Part shown: positions 18,183-26,308 of the stretch, one piece after another
Position numbering within the stretch: position 1 is the stretch's first letter
Layout of the letters: every line of letters begins with the position of its first letter
Source of the DNA: JAKVJE01 sp047722305
GTDB taxonomy: Bacteria; Actinomycetota; Actinomycetes; Actinomycetales; Microbacteriaceae
Assembly (NCBI GenBank): GCA_047722305.1
Contig: JBDNYM010000007.1
Location: 1-59,626 of the forward strand
Direction: 5' to 3'
Length of the DNA stretch: 59,626 nt
Made by a program: the position numbers and the translations under genes
The notes under the pieces: model-generated
Told to the model about the DNA's origin: nothing
Databases searched by the model: none
Seen by the model: only the letters and a program-made list of their open reading frames with translations

Positions 18183-18991
18183 CGCAGACGCAATCCGCAC
18201 GGACCTCGACCACCGGCGCGGCGATCGACATCGTCGATGTCACCCAGGCCTTCCGCAGCCACGGTGAGGACCTGCTCGTCCTCGACGGCGTGTCGATCTC
18301 GGCGAAGCCGGGCGAGTTCGTCGCCCTGGTCGGCCCCAGCGGCTCCGGCAAATCGACCCTCATCCGGCTGCTCGCCGGGCTCGACTCCCCGCTGCTCGGC
18401 AAGGTCTACGTCGACGGCCAGACCGTGAGGGGCCCCGATCCGAGCCGCGCCCTCGTCTTCCAGAACGCCACGCTGCTGCCCTGGCGCACGGTCCGGGAAA
18501 ACGTTGCGATCGGGCCCCAGGCGCGCGGCGTTCTGAAATCCTCCGGGGCGAGGATCGACCAGGTCCTCGATCTCGTCGGCCTGACGGACTTCGCGAACGC
18601 GTATCCGTCGCAGATCTCCGGCGGCATGGCCCAGCGCGCCGCCCTGGCCCGCGCCCTGGTCAACGCCCCGTCGACGCTGCTGCTCGACGAGCCGCTCGGC
18701 GCACTGGACGCCCTCACCCGACGGGTGCTGCAGAAAGAGCTCGAACAGCTGTGGCAGCAGAGCGGCTTCACCGCCGTGCTGATCACGCACGACGTCCCGG
18801 AGGCGCTGGTCCTGGCGGACCGGGTCGTGGTGTTCTCGCAGCGCCCGGCGCACGTACGCGAGGTGCTGGACGTATCGCTGCCGCGGCCGCGCGACCAGTC
18901 GTCGCCGGCATTCATCGCCCTGCGCGATCGCATCCTCCACCTGCTGGACGCCGAAGGGCTCCAGCCGGACGAGCTGGCGGACGCATCGTGA
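18176..18991 (+). CDS. NitT/TauT-type ABC transporter ATPase
   Basis: A 271-residue ABC ATPase of the SsuB/TauB group. Walker A GPSGSGKST is at about residues 53-61, Q-loop region LVFQNATLLPWRTV, signature ISGGMAQRAALARAL and Walker B LLLDEPLGALD. The LPWRTV motif after the Q-loop is typical of this family. It overlaps the permease by seven bases, and its stop overlaps the next gene's GTG (GTGA), so all five genes from 15844 to 21542 are translationally coupled or nearly so. Confidence 0.93.
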   Translation: MVTQTQSARTSTTGAAIDIVDVTQAFRSHGEDLLVLDGVSISAKPGEFVALVGPSGSGKSTLIRLLAGLDSPLLGKVYVDGQTVRGPDPSRALVFQNATLLPWRTVRENVAIGPQARGVLKSSGARIDQVLDLVGLTDFANAYPSQISGGMAQRAALARALVNAPSTLLLDEPLGALDALTRRVLQKELEQLWQQSGFTAVLITHDVPEALVLADRVVVFSQRPAHVREVLDVSLPRPRDQSSPAFIALRDRILHLLDAEGLQPDELADAS

Positions 18992-19794
18992 CGGCGGTCG
19001 CTTCCGGTTCCCGGCGACGGTCGCAGGGGATGGACGGTCATAGAGGGGCAGGACGGCGCCGCGCGCCCGCGGCGAGATCTCTGCTGGCGCGCATCGCGGT
19101 CGCCGTCGGGGTCCTGGCGGCATCGATCCTCCTCTCCCTGCCCGCCGCACCGCCGGCCAGCGCTCACGTCAAGGTGAACCCGTCCTCCACGACGCCCGGC
19201 GGCTACGCGGTGCTCACGTTCACGGTGCCCACCGAGTCCGCCACGGCCAGTACGACGCGCCTCGAAGTGCAGCTGCCCACCGACAGCCCCTTCACCTCGG
19301 TCGTCTACCAGCCCGTCCCCGGCTGGCAGACGCAGCTGGTCACCACCCAGCTCGCCAAGCCGCTGAAAGACGACGACGGCAACGCCATCACCTCGGCGGT
19401 CACCCGGGTGATCTGGACGGCCACCGACGGCGGGCTGCGACCGGGCCAGTTCGGCCAGTTCCCGCTGTCGGTCGGACCGCTGCCGAAGCGGGCCGGTCCG
19501 CTCTCCCTGCCGGCGGTGCAGACGTACTCGGACGGCAGCTCCGTCGACTGGGTACAGCAGGCCCAGGGGAGCGCGGAGCCGGAGCATCCCGCCCCGAGCT
19601 TCACCGTGGGAGCGGCCGGGTCCGCTTCCGCATCGCCGACCGGCGTGAGCGTGGCGGCGTCCGCCGCTGCCGCCGATCGGGCCCGTCCCGCCGCCGCCGA
19701 CGGATGGGCGCTCGGGCTCGGCGTCGCCGGGGCGGCCCTCGCGCTCGCGGCCGCCGGTGCCGCTGCGGTGGCGCTGCGGCGCACCCGGCGATGA
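18988..19794 (+). CDS. YcnI-like (DUF1775) copper-binding protein
   Basis: A 268-residue protein. The signal helix at about 31-58 ends PPASA, so the mature chain begins with His60 (HVKVNPSSTTPGGYAVLTF), the DUF1775 signature. YcnI of Bacillus binds Cu(II) through such an N-terminal histidine. Glu83 (VPTES) and Trp143 (VIWTATDGG) sit where the family has conserved partners. A Ser/Ala linker and C-terminal helix (about 240-262) with RRTRR tether it to the outer face of the membrane. It overlaps the ATPase gene (GTGA) and the CopCD gene (ATGA). A later ATG at 19030 could be the true start; the signal peptide is kept either way. Confidence 0.88.
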   Translation: MTAVASGSRRRSQGMDGHRGAGRRRAPAARSLLARIAVAVGVLAASILLSLPAAPPASAHVKVNPSSTTPGGYAVLTFTVPTESATASTTRLEVQLPTDSPFTSVVYQPVPGWQTQLVTTQLAKPLKDDDGNAITSAVTRVIWTATDGGLRPGQFGQFPLSVGPLPKRAGPLSLPAVQTYSDGSSVDWVQQAQGSAEPEHPAPSFTVGAAGSASASPTGVSVAASAAAADRARPAAADGWALGLGVAGAALALAAAGAAAVALRRTRR

Positions 19795-21542
19795 CCTCGC
19801 GGGCCGCGGTCGGGGGCCGATCGCGCCGCCTGATCGGCACCGGATTGCTCGGGGCGGCTCTGGGGCTGCTGCTCGGCCTCGGAGCGGTCTGGCTGCAGCC
19901 CGCAGCGGTGGCATCCGCTCACGCGTATGTGGTGTCGAGCTCGCCGACCGACGGCGAGGAGCTCAAGGCGATGCCGACAGCGGTGCGCGTCACCTTCGAC
20001 GAGGGCGTGACGCTGCCCGGCACCCCCGACGAGGCGACCGTGCTGGATGCCACCGGTCAGCGGGTCGACGCGGGCCGGCCGGTCCTGAATGCGGACCGCA
20101 CCACGCTCACCATCCCCGTCAAACCCGGCCAGTCCAAGGGGACGTACATCGCCAGCTGGTCGGTCATCTCGGCGGACACCCATCCGGTCGGGGGCTCGGT
20201 GCAGTTCGGCTACGGCGTCGCAGCGTCTCCGTCGGCGGCGCCGGCCGACCGTTCCCCGAGCGCGGCGCTCTCCCTCCTGGTCGGCGTCGCGAAAGGGGTG
20301 CTCTACCTCGGCCTGGTCGGCGGGCTCGGGCTCTTGCCGGCGGCCATCGTGCTCGGCGCCGAGGCATCGGAGCGGCGCCGAGCGCTGCACCTGACCCGGA
20401 TCGGCCTCGCCGTGGCGGCCGGGGCGTCGCTGCTCCAGCTGGTGCTCCAGTACCTGTGGAACGCGTCCGGGGCCGCACCCCAGACGGGCGTGGCGCTGGC
20501 CGGGGCCGTCGGCACGTTCGCGCGGTCGTCCTTCGCGATCGCCGTCTTCGCACGTCTCGTACTGCTGGGGCTGGCTGCCGGCGCGGCCGGGCTCTTCGTC
20601 CGCGGCTGGTCCCGCGGCCGGTTCCGGGGCCGCGGTCTGGCCGGCTTCGTGGCCATCGGCCTGGGCGCCGTCGCGACCGTGGTCGTCAACGGGCACGGCG
20701 GTGCGGGGCAATGGTGGCAGTTCGTCTCCACCCTGCTGCACGCGAGCGCGGCCATCGCCTGGATCGGCGGGCTCGTCGTCCTCGGCTGGCTGCTGCTGCG
20801 CGGACGGCTGACCGCCGCGCGGCTGCAGCGGATGCCGTACTGGTCCATCTACGCCGCCAGCGGGGTGGGGGTCCTGGCACTGTCCGGCATCGTCCAGTCG
20901 CTGATCGAGGTACGGTACCCGGCCGCGCTGTTCACCACCGAATACGGGGTGATCCTGCTCATCAAGCTCGGGCTCGTGGCCGTGGCGCTCGGGCTGGGGC
21001 TGCTCGGGCACCGGTGGACGCGAGCGGAGCTCGGGTACGCCCGCGACCCTGCCGACGAGGGGAGGCCCGCCCCGGGGCGGACGGCCCGGCTGCGATCCCG
21101 GGTCCGCTGGGAGGCGGGGATCGGGGCCGCCGTGGTGATCGTGTCCGGAGTGCTCTCGTCGATCTCGCCGGCGGAGGCGGCCTACAGCCCCACCGCTACC
21201 GCACGGTCCGAGATCGGCCCCTATCGGGTGACCATGGAGGTCTCGCCGGCTCGGCGTGGGCCGCAGACCTTCCGCGTGCAGGTGGTGGAGCCGAACTTCG
21301 ACTCCGCGTTCCCGCAATCGGTACAGGTACAGCTCAGCCAGCCGGACGGATCGGTGCAGAACCTGAAGCTGCAGTTCCCGTACCGTGTCGCCGGAGTCAT
21401 CCATTCGGGGCGCCCGACGCCGGTCACCTTCACCAGCGCCGCGGTGAACGTCCCCCAGACCGGGACGTGGACGGCGACGGTCACCGTGGTCGTCAGCAGA
21501 CTCGAGCAGTACACCGCCGACCTCCCATACTGGGTGCAGTAG
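19791..21542 (+). CDS. CopC-CopD-YtkA fusion, copper import membrane protein (YcnJ-like)
   Basis: A 583-residue fusion. Residues 1-43 are a signal peptide ending ASA. The CopC domain (44-142) starts with His44 and has Asp129 and His131 in SADTHPVGG, the known Cu(II) ligand set. CopD (about 160-450) has around eight helices with the His of LLHASAAIAWIGG. The C-terminal part (about 470-583) is a YtkA-like beta domain (GPYRVTMEVSP). B. subtilis YcnJ, with CopC and CopD parts, takes up copper. It overlaps the YcnI-like gene by four bases. Its location after an ABC transporter is unusual. Confidence 0.92.
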   Translation: MTSRAAVGGRSRRLIGTGLLGAALGLLLGLGAVWLQPAAVASAHAYVVSSSPTDGEELKAMPTAVRVTFDEGVTLPGTPDEATVLDATGQRVDAGRPVLNADRTTLTIPVKPGQSKGTYIASWSVISADTHPVGGSVQFGYGVAASPSAAPADRSPSAALSLLVGVAKGVLYLGLVGGLGLLPAAIVLGAEASERRRALHLTRIGLAVAAGASLLQLVLQYLWNASGAAPQTGVALAGAVGTFARSSFAIAVFARLVLLGLAAGAAGLFVRGWSRGRFRGRGLAGFVAIGLGAVATVVVNGHGGAGQWWQFVSTLLHASAAIAWIGGLVVLGWLLLRGRLTAARLQRMPYWSIYAASGVGVLALSGIVQSLIEVRYPAALFTTEYGVILLIKLGLVAVALGLGLLGHRWTRAELGYARDPADEGRPAPGRTARLRSRVRWEAGIGAAVVIVSGVLSSISPAEAAYSPTATARSEIGPYRVTMEVSPARRGPQTFRVQVVEPNFDSAFPQSVQVQLSQPDGSVQNLKLQFPYRVAGVIHSGRPTPVTFTSAAVNVPQTGTWTATVTVVVSRLEQYTADLPYWVQ

Positions 21543-21733
21543 GCGTCGTCGCACCGCTGCGGCTGCACGAGGGACCTCGGGGAGGGCCGCGGCCCCGACC
21601 GTTGCCCGGTCAGCGGTCACGGTCAGTCATGTTCGTGGCCGACCGGCCCTCGCCCAGACACAATGACATTCAGACGCATTGGCGTCGTCGGCCCGGAGTC
21701 CAGCCCGCCGACGAGGAAGGGGAGGACCGCAGC

Positions 21734-22480
21734 ATGACGACACCACCGGACGAGCAGATCCAGCAGCAGGTCGCCGGCTACTGGGATGAACGGGCCTCCG
21801 ACTACCAGGGATTCCAGGAACAGCGCCTGGACGACCCGGTCTACGACGCGGCCTGGCGCCGCATATGGACGCAGGCCCTGCCCGAACGGCCCGGCCGGGT
21901 CCTGGACATCGGCACCGGCAGCGGCCACGCGGCGATCACCGTCGCCGAGCTCGGCCACCGGGTCACCGGCCTCGACCTCGCCCCCGCCATGCTGGAGTTC
22001 GCCCGCCGCGCCGCCGCTCGGCGGGGCCTCGACATCGACTTCGTGCCGGGGGACGCCATCCGTCCTGCCCTGCCGGTCGCAGCGTTCGACGCCATCGTGA
22101 GCCGCTACGTGGTCTGGACGCTGCCCGACGTCGACACCGCGCTCGCCAACTGGCACCGCCTGCTGCGACCGGGCGGGCACCTGGGCATCATCGACGCCCC
22201 CTGGCATGCGGATGGACGCTACCCGGAGCAGGCCGCCCGCAGCCACGCCTACGACGATCGGGTGCGGGCCCGGCTGCCGCTCGCCGAGGCGCAGACCATC
22301 GACGCCTGGGTCGAGCGCATCGCGGCGGCGGGCTTCATCGATGTGCAGGCGACCCCGCTCGACGAGATCTACGAGCTGGACGGCGTTCACGGCGTCGCGC
22401 CCGACGAGACCCGGGTGCTGCAATACCTCGTCACCGCCCGCACCCCGCGCCCAGCCGCAGCTGAACGCGAGGCCTCTTGA
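21734..22480 (+). CDS. Class I SAM-dependent methyltransferase
   Basis: A 248-residue Rossmann methyltransferase. The SAM loop is VLDIGTGSGHAAITVAELG (about residues 57-75), followed by VTGLDLAPAMLEFA, and motif IV-like VSRYVVWTLPD and LLRPGGHLGIID are clear. The YWDERASDYQGF start is shared with ubiquinone/menaquinone-type and small-molecule methyltransferases. The substrate cannot be told. ATG 21734 is chosen with GGGGAGG eight bases upstream. It lies 191 bases after the copper operon and is probably a separate unit. Confidence 0.88.
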   Translation: MTTPPDEQIQQQVAGYWDERASDYQGFQEQRLDDPVYDAAWRRIWTQALPERPGRVLDIGTGSGHAAITVAELGHRVTGLDLAPAMLEFARRAAARRGLDIDFVPGDAIRPALPVAAFDAIVSRYVVWTLPDVDTALANWHRLLRPGGHLGIIDAPWHADGRYPEQAARSHAYDDRVRARLPLAEAQTIDAWVERIAAAGFIDVQATPLDEIYELDGVHGVAPDETRVLQYLVTARTPRPAAAEREAS

Positions 22481-22613
22481 GCGGCAGACGGCGCCGTCGA
22501 ACCGGGGCGCCCGGACGATACACAGAGTCACAGAACCGCTCCAGGCCTGTGCACCTGGGTATACCGGAAGGCATCCGACCGCTCGAGGCGGTTGCCGATT
22601 CGAGGAGGAGCCC

Positions 22614-23483
22614 ATGACCGAGACCACCGCCGCCGCCATCCCTGCGGATACCATCCAGGCCGACCCCGCCGTCCAGTCGTGGCACATCTGGCAGGCGCGT
22701 CGGCAGGAAGTTCTCACCGGCCCGCACAACTACCTCGCCCCGGTCTCGATCACCTGGCTGACCGACGGCGACGACACCCGGATCGACGGTTTCCCGGGCG
22801 ACTGGTCGGCGCGCGGCGACCAGCTCGTCTACGCGCCGGATGCGGAGTCCCCGGTGACCAGCGGCGGCGCTCCCATCTCCGGGCCGCTCGCCTTCACCGC
22901 GACGGACTTCGGGGAGCAGGCCCTCGGTCTCATCCGGTTCGGCGACCTCTGGGCGGAAGCCAACGCCCAGACCAGCCGCATCGACCCCGAACGGCACGAC
23001 TTCTGGATTCGGGTCAAGGACCCCGCCGCCGCCCGCCGTCGCGACTTCCACGGCATCGAGCACTTCCCCATCGACCCCGCCTGGCGGCTGCCCGCCACCT
23101 TCGAGCCGGTCGCTCACGACCATCGGACGATAGAGCGGCACGAGTCGGTCGCATCCGACGTGCTGCAGGCCTACGAGGTGCTGGGGACGGTGCATTTCCG
23201 CTACCAGGGCGAGGCGCATGCCCTGACCGTCTCGAACGTGTTCGGGCGCGCCGAGATCTTCTTCGCCGACGCCACCACCGGGCACGAGACCGCCGGCAAC
23301 GGCCGCACGCTCGAGCTCTCCGCGGCCGCCGTGCTCGGGCTCGACGCCATCGACTTCAACTACGCGACCAACTATCCCTGCGCCTTCTCGCCGTACTGCA
23401 CCTGCCCGGTGCCCCTCCCCGGCAACCGGCTGCCGTTCGCGGTGACTGCCGGGGAGAAGACGCCGTTCGAGGCGCTGAGCTGA
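22614..23483 (+). CDS. DUF1684 family protein
   Basis: A 289-residue soluble protein of the DUF1684 family, recognised by VQSWHIWQARRQEVLTGPHN near the start and by the C-terminal motif NYPCAFSPYCTCPVPLPGN with LPFAVTAGEK. The family's biochemical function is not established. It carries three cysteines in the C-terminal motif, more than many relatives that read NPPCAFTPYATC. GAGGAGGAG precedes ATG 22614. It is in the same direction as the methyltransferase, 133 bases on. Confidence 0.88.
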   Translation: MTETTAAAIPADTIQADPAVQSWHIWQARRQEVLTGPHNYLAPVSITWLTDGDDTRIDGFPGDWSARGDQLVYAPDAESPVTSGGAPISGPLAFTATDFGEQALGLIRFGDLWAEANAQTSRIDPERHDFWIRVKDPAAARRRDFHGIEHFPIDPAWRLPATFEPVAHDHRTIERHESVASDVLQAYEVLGTVHFRYQGEAHALTVSNVFGRAEIFFADATTGHETAGNGRTLELSAAAVLGLDAIDFNYATNYPCAFSPYCTCPVPLPGNRLPFAVTAGEKTPFEALS

Positions 23484-23586
23484 GCCGAACCGGCAGCACC
23501 CATTCCGGCCGGCATACGGGGAGGATGAGCCGTCCCCCTCGATCCGTCCGCCGCGCCTCCTGATCCAATCGAGTCCGGGCGCAGGC

Positions 23587-23618
23587 GATGGCCGGGATCG
23601 CGGCTGAGAACGGCCATC
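23587..23618. terminator. Possible terminator hairpin after the DUF1684 gene
   Basis: GATGGCC and GGCCATC form a 7-bp inverted repeat around an 18-base loop between convergent genes. There is no T tract, and the long loop makes this tentative. Nothing else is seen in 23484-23650. Confidence 0.3.
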
Positions 23619-23650
23619 TCAGCACCACCCTTCTGCTGCACGGAACCCGC

Positions 23651-24301
23651 CTAGCTGCGTTGTCCGGCCGAGCCCGCGGCTCTGAGGACAGGGCGCAGGA
23701 ATGCCGCCAAGTCGGCGACCTCCGCCGGGGAGATGCCGTGGGGCAGCCCCGGGTACCGGTGCGCGTCGAGGCGGGCGTGGGCGGGCAGCCACTGCGCGGT
23801 CCAGGCGACGAGCACGGCCGGGATCACGTCGTCCTGATCGCCGCGACCCCAGAACACGGGTGCGGGATGGTCCGCCAGGACCGCATCCCCGGGCCGGACG
23901 GGGGCGGCGGCGAAGCCGCTCAGCACGGCCGCGGCGGCGACGCGGCCGGGGCGCTCCCGCAGCAGCTCCAGCGCCATGACGCCGCCCTGCGAGAATCCGA
24001 TGGGGACGATGCGGCGGCCGGAGCCGTGCGCATCCAGCCAGTCCCAGATCGCGGCGGCGGCCGCGGCCAGGTCGCTGGCCGCCGGCGCGACAAGCGTCTC
24101 GATCGGGAACCACTCGGCGCCGCCGAACGTCAGCTCCCGCGGCCCGCGCAGCGAGGCCCAGGCGGCCGACGGCGGCACCATCCCCTCGATCAGGGGGACG
24201 AGGTCATGCTGGTCGGTCCCGTAGCCGTGCAGCAGCACGACGAGAGGCGCATCCGCATCAGGCGCAGCCCCGGCGCCCCAGGACGTGCGCGCCGCCAGCA
24301 T
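23651..24301 (-). CDS. Phospholipase/carboxylesterase family alpha/beta hydrolase
   Basis: A 216-residue alpha/beta hydrolase. LLHGYGTDQHDLVPL holds the oxyanion region, GFSQGGVMALEL the nucleophile Ser, WGRGDQDDVIP the Asp and YPGLPHGISP the His, matching the YpfH/acyl-protein-thioesterase-like Abhydrolase_2 group. Likely a cytoplasmic esterase; the natural substrate is unknown. The stop of the upstream Bax1-I gene is 30 bases before this start, so they may be cotranscribed. No clear ribosome site is seen at this ATG, so the start is uncertain. Confidence 0.85.
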   Translation of the reverse strand: MLAARTSWGAGAAPDADAPLVVLLHGYGTDQHDLVPLIEGMVPPSAAWASLRGPRELTFGGAEWFPIETLVAPAASDLAAAAAAIWDWLDAHGSGRRIVPIGFSQGGVMALELLRERPGRVAAAAVLSGFAAAPVRPGDAVLADHPAPVFWGRGDQDDVIPAVLVAWTAQWLPAHARLDAHRYPGLPHGISPAEVADLAAFLRPVLRAAGSAGQRS

Positions 24302-24331
24302 TCCGAACCCGCCCGTCCGCGCCCGTCGCCG

Positions 24332-25183
24332 CTAGCTGCGGTTGCCGGCGAGGATGGCGAACAGCCGCAGCAGTTCGACGTACAGCCAGACCAGCGTGAC
24401 AGTGAGGCCGAACGCCCCCTGCCAGGCGAAGCGCTTCGGGGCGCCGTTGATGACGCCCTGCTTGATGTAGTCGAAGTCGAGCACCAGCGAGTACGCGGCC
24501 ATGAGCACGGCCAGCACCCCGATGATCACGCCCAGCGGGATGCCGAAGACCACGACCCCGCTGTTGAGCCCCCAGGCGCTGCCGCCGGCGCCGCCGAACA
24601 TCATGACGCCCAGGTTCACCAGCGAGAACAGCAGGTAGCCGCCCATGGCGATCAGCAGCACCTTCGCCCCGCGGGCGCTGGCTCGCACGGCCCCCGTGGC
24701 GAACAGCACCAGGGTGACGGCGAACACGCACAGCGTGGCCAGCACGGCCTGCATCACCACGCCCGGGTACACCTGGTCGAGGACGGCCGAGATGCCGCCC
24801 AGGAAGACCCCTTCGGCCGCGCCGTACACGAGGATGAGCGCGGGGGACGGATTGCGCTTGAAGCTGTTGACCAGGCCGAGCACCAGCCCCACGATCATCC
24901 CGGCCATCATCAGCTGGGGGAGGAACCAGCCCGCGACCGCGCCGGCCAGCAGCACCGCGAACAGGACGGCGGTGCGGCCGATGACGTCGTCGTAGCCCAT
25001 GGCGCCCTCAGCGGGGACGGCGCGCGGTGGCACCGGGGTCTGCGCGATGGTCTCACCGGGCGCGTTCTGGGCAGCGGGCTGCTCGTACATCCGCCGCAGT
25101 TCCTCAGCACTGGTGGTCGGCGCCTGGGCCTGACCCGGTGCGAACGCCTTCGTGTGGGCCAGAACCGGGTTGTCGAGTGCCAT
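24332..25183 (-). CDS. Bax inhibitor-1/YccA family membrane protein
   Basis: A 283-residue protein: a soluble N-terminal stretch with Ala/Pro (about residues 1-65), then seven hydrophobic segments (about 68-275). GISAVLDQVYPGVVMQAVLATLCVFAV-like and DFDYIKQGV motifs mark the actinobacterial Bax1-I/YbhL-type family; the Asp pair in LVLDFDYI resembles the di-aspartyl pH sensor of BsYetJ-like channels. A calcium or proton leak role is possible by family analogy only. AAGGAG precedes the ATG. Divergent from the GDPD gene. Confidence 0.85.
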   Translation of the reverse strand: MALDNPVLAHTKAFAPGQAQAPTTSAEELRRMYEQPAAQNAPGETIAQTPVPPRAVPAEGAMGYDDVIGRTAVLFAVLLAGAVAGWFLPQLMMAGMIVGLVLGLVNSFKRNPSPALILVYGAAEGVFLGGISAVLDQVYPGVVMQAVLATLCVFAVTLVLFATGAVRASARGAKVLLIAMGGYLLFSLVNLGVMMFGGAGGSAWGLNSGVVVFGIPLGVIIGVLAVLMAAYSLVLDFDYIKQGVINGAPKRFAWQGAFGLTVTLVWLYVELLRLFAILAGNRS

Positions 25184-25278
25184 GAGTCTCCTTCAAGTCG
25201 CTATGGGGACCATGGTAGGGCGTCCGGCGGGGCTCCCGCCCGAGAAAGTGGTGAGAGGCGTGCGGGATAGGCCCCCGG

Positions 25279-25290
25279 TAGGCTGAGGAT
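25279..25290 (+). promoter_or_regulatory. -10 box of leaderless GDPD transcript
   Basis: TAGGCT (25279-25284) stands six bases before the GTG at 25291. GAGG between them is too close to serve as a normal ribosome site. Confidence 0.5.
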
Positions 25291-26298
25291 GTGCCTCCTC
25301 TCATCATCGGCCATCGCGGCGCCCCCGCCTACCGGCCCGAGCACACGCTGGCCTCGTACGAACTCGCGCTCTCCCAGGGAGCCGCCGCCGTGGAGCCGGA
25401 TCTGGTGTCCACCAAAGACGGCGTGCTCGTCCTGCGCCATGAGCACGACATCTCGGCCACCACCGATGTCGCCGACCACCCCGAGTTCGCCGCGCGGCGG
25501 CGGCTCGGTCCCGTTGCCGGGGCGCTGGTCGAGGGATGGTTCACGGAAGACTTCACCTGGGACGAGCTCGCCACGCTGCGCGCCCGGGAACGCATCCCGG
25601 CGCTGCGGCCGGCCAACGCGGCCTACGACGATCAGCTCGGCCTGCTGCGGTTCGAGGACCTGCTCTCCCTGGTCGCCGCCCACAACCGCCGCGCCCCCGC
25701 GCCCGTCGCCGTCGTCGCCGAGATCAAGGACGATGCCTACTTCCGCACCCTCGGCATCGATATCCCGGCGCTCGCCGTGGAGGCGCTGGCAGGCTTCCCG
25801 GACGTGTCGGTCGTCTGGGAGAGCTTCGAGAAGCAGGCCCTGCTGCGCGTGCGCGCCGCCGGCCACCCGGGGCGGCTGGTCTACCTGGTGGAGCGTGCGG
25901 GCGTCCCGGCCGATGAGGCGGGTCGCGACGATGCGCTGACCTACCCGGAGGAGGTCGACGACGCCCACATCCACGATCTGACCGAGCGGTACGCCTTCGA
26001 CGGGATCAGCCCCGACGTGCGCATGCTGCTGCGGCGGGGCAAGAGCCGATTCGGCACTTCGAAGGGGCTGGTCGAGCGAGCCCACGGCCAGGGCCTGGAC
26101 GTGTTCACCTGGACGCTGCGGCCCGAGAGCTCCTTCCTGCCCCGGCGTTTCCGGCAGGAGGACCCGGCCCGGGTGGGGCAGTGGCAGCCGTGGTACCGGG
26201 CCGTGCTCGACCTCGGCATCGAGGGCATCTTCACCGACTCCCCGGACCTGCTCGCCGAGCTGGTGCGGGAGTCTGCCGGTGTCGGACGGCCCGCCTAG
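25291..26298 (+). CDS. Glycerophosphodiester phosphodiesterase
   Basis: A 335-residue GDPD-family TIM barrel that hydrolyses glycerophosphodiesters to glycerol-3-phosphate and an alcohol. IGHRGAPAYRPEHT supplies His8 and Glu18, VEPDL and LRHEHD the metal site, and FTWTLRPE and FTDSPDLL the late barrel motifs. No signal peptide, so it is cytoplasmic. GTG start, leaderless-type promoter. The 3' end runs 10 bases short of the pcrA start, and the pcrA -10 box lies at its stop codon. Confidence 0.92.
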   Translation: MPPLIIGHRGAPAYRPEHTLASYELALSQGAAAVEPDLVSTKDGVLVLRHEHDISATTDVADHPEFAARRRLGPVAGALVEGWFTEDFTWDELATLRARERIPALRPANAAYDDQLGLLRFEDLLSLVAAHNRRAPAPVAVVAEIKDDAYFRTLGIDIPALAVEALAGFPDVSVVWESFEKQALLRVRAAGHPGRLVYLVERAGVPADEAGRDDALTYPEEVDDAHIHDLTERYAFDGISPDVRMLLRRGKSRFGTSKGLVERAHGQGLDVFTWTLRPESSFLPRRFRQEDPARVGQWQPWYRAVLDLGIEGIFTDSPDLLAELVRESAGVGRPA

Positions 26299-26308
26299 AC
26301 TCGACCCG

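Noticed and set aside
15844..18991. Plain aliphatic sulfonate (ssuACB) transporter call
   Set aside because: Possible by fold, but no sulfonate monooxygenase gene is near, the binding protein has metal-like Cys/His motifs, and YcnI and CopCD genes overlap the operon.
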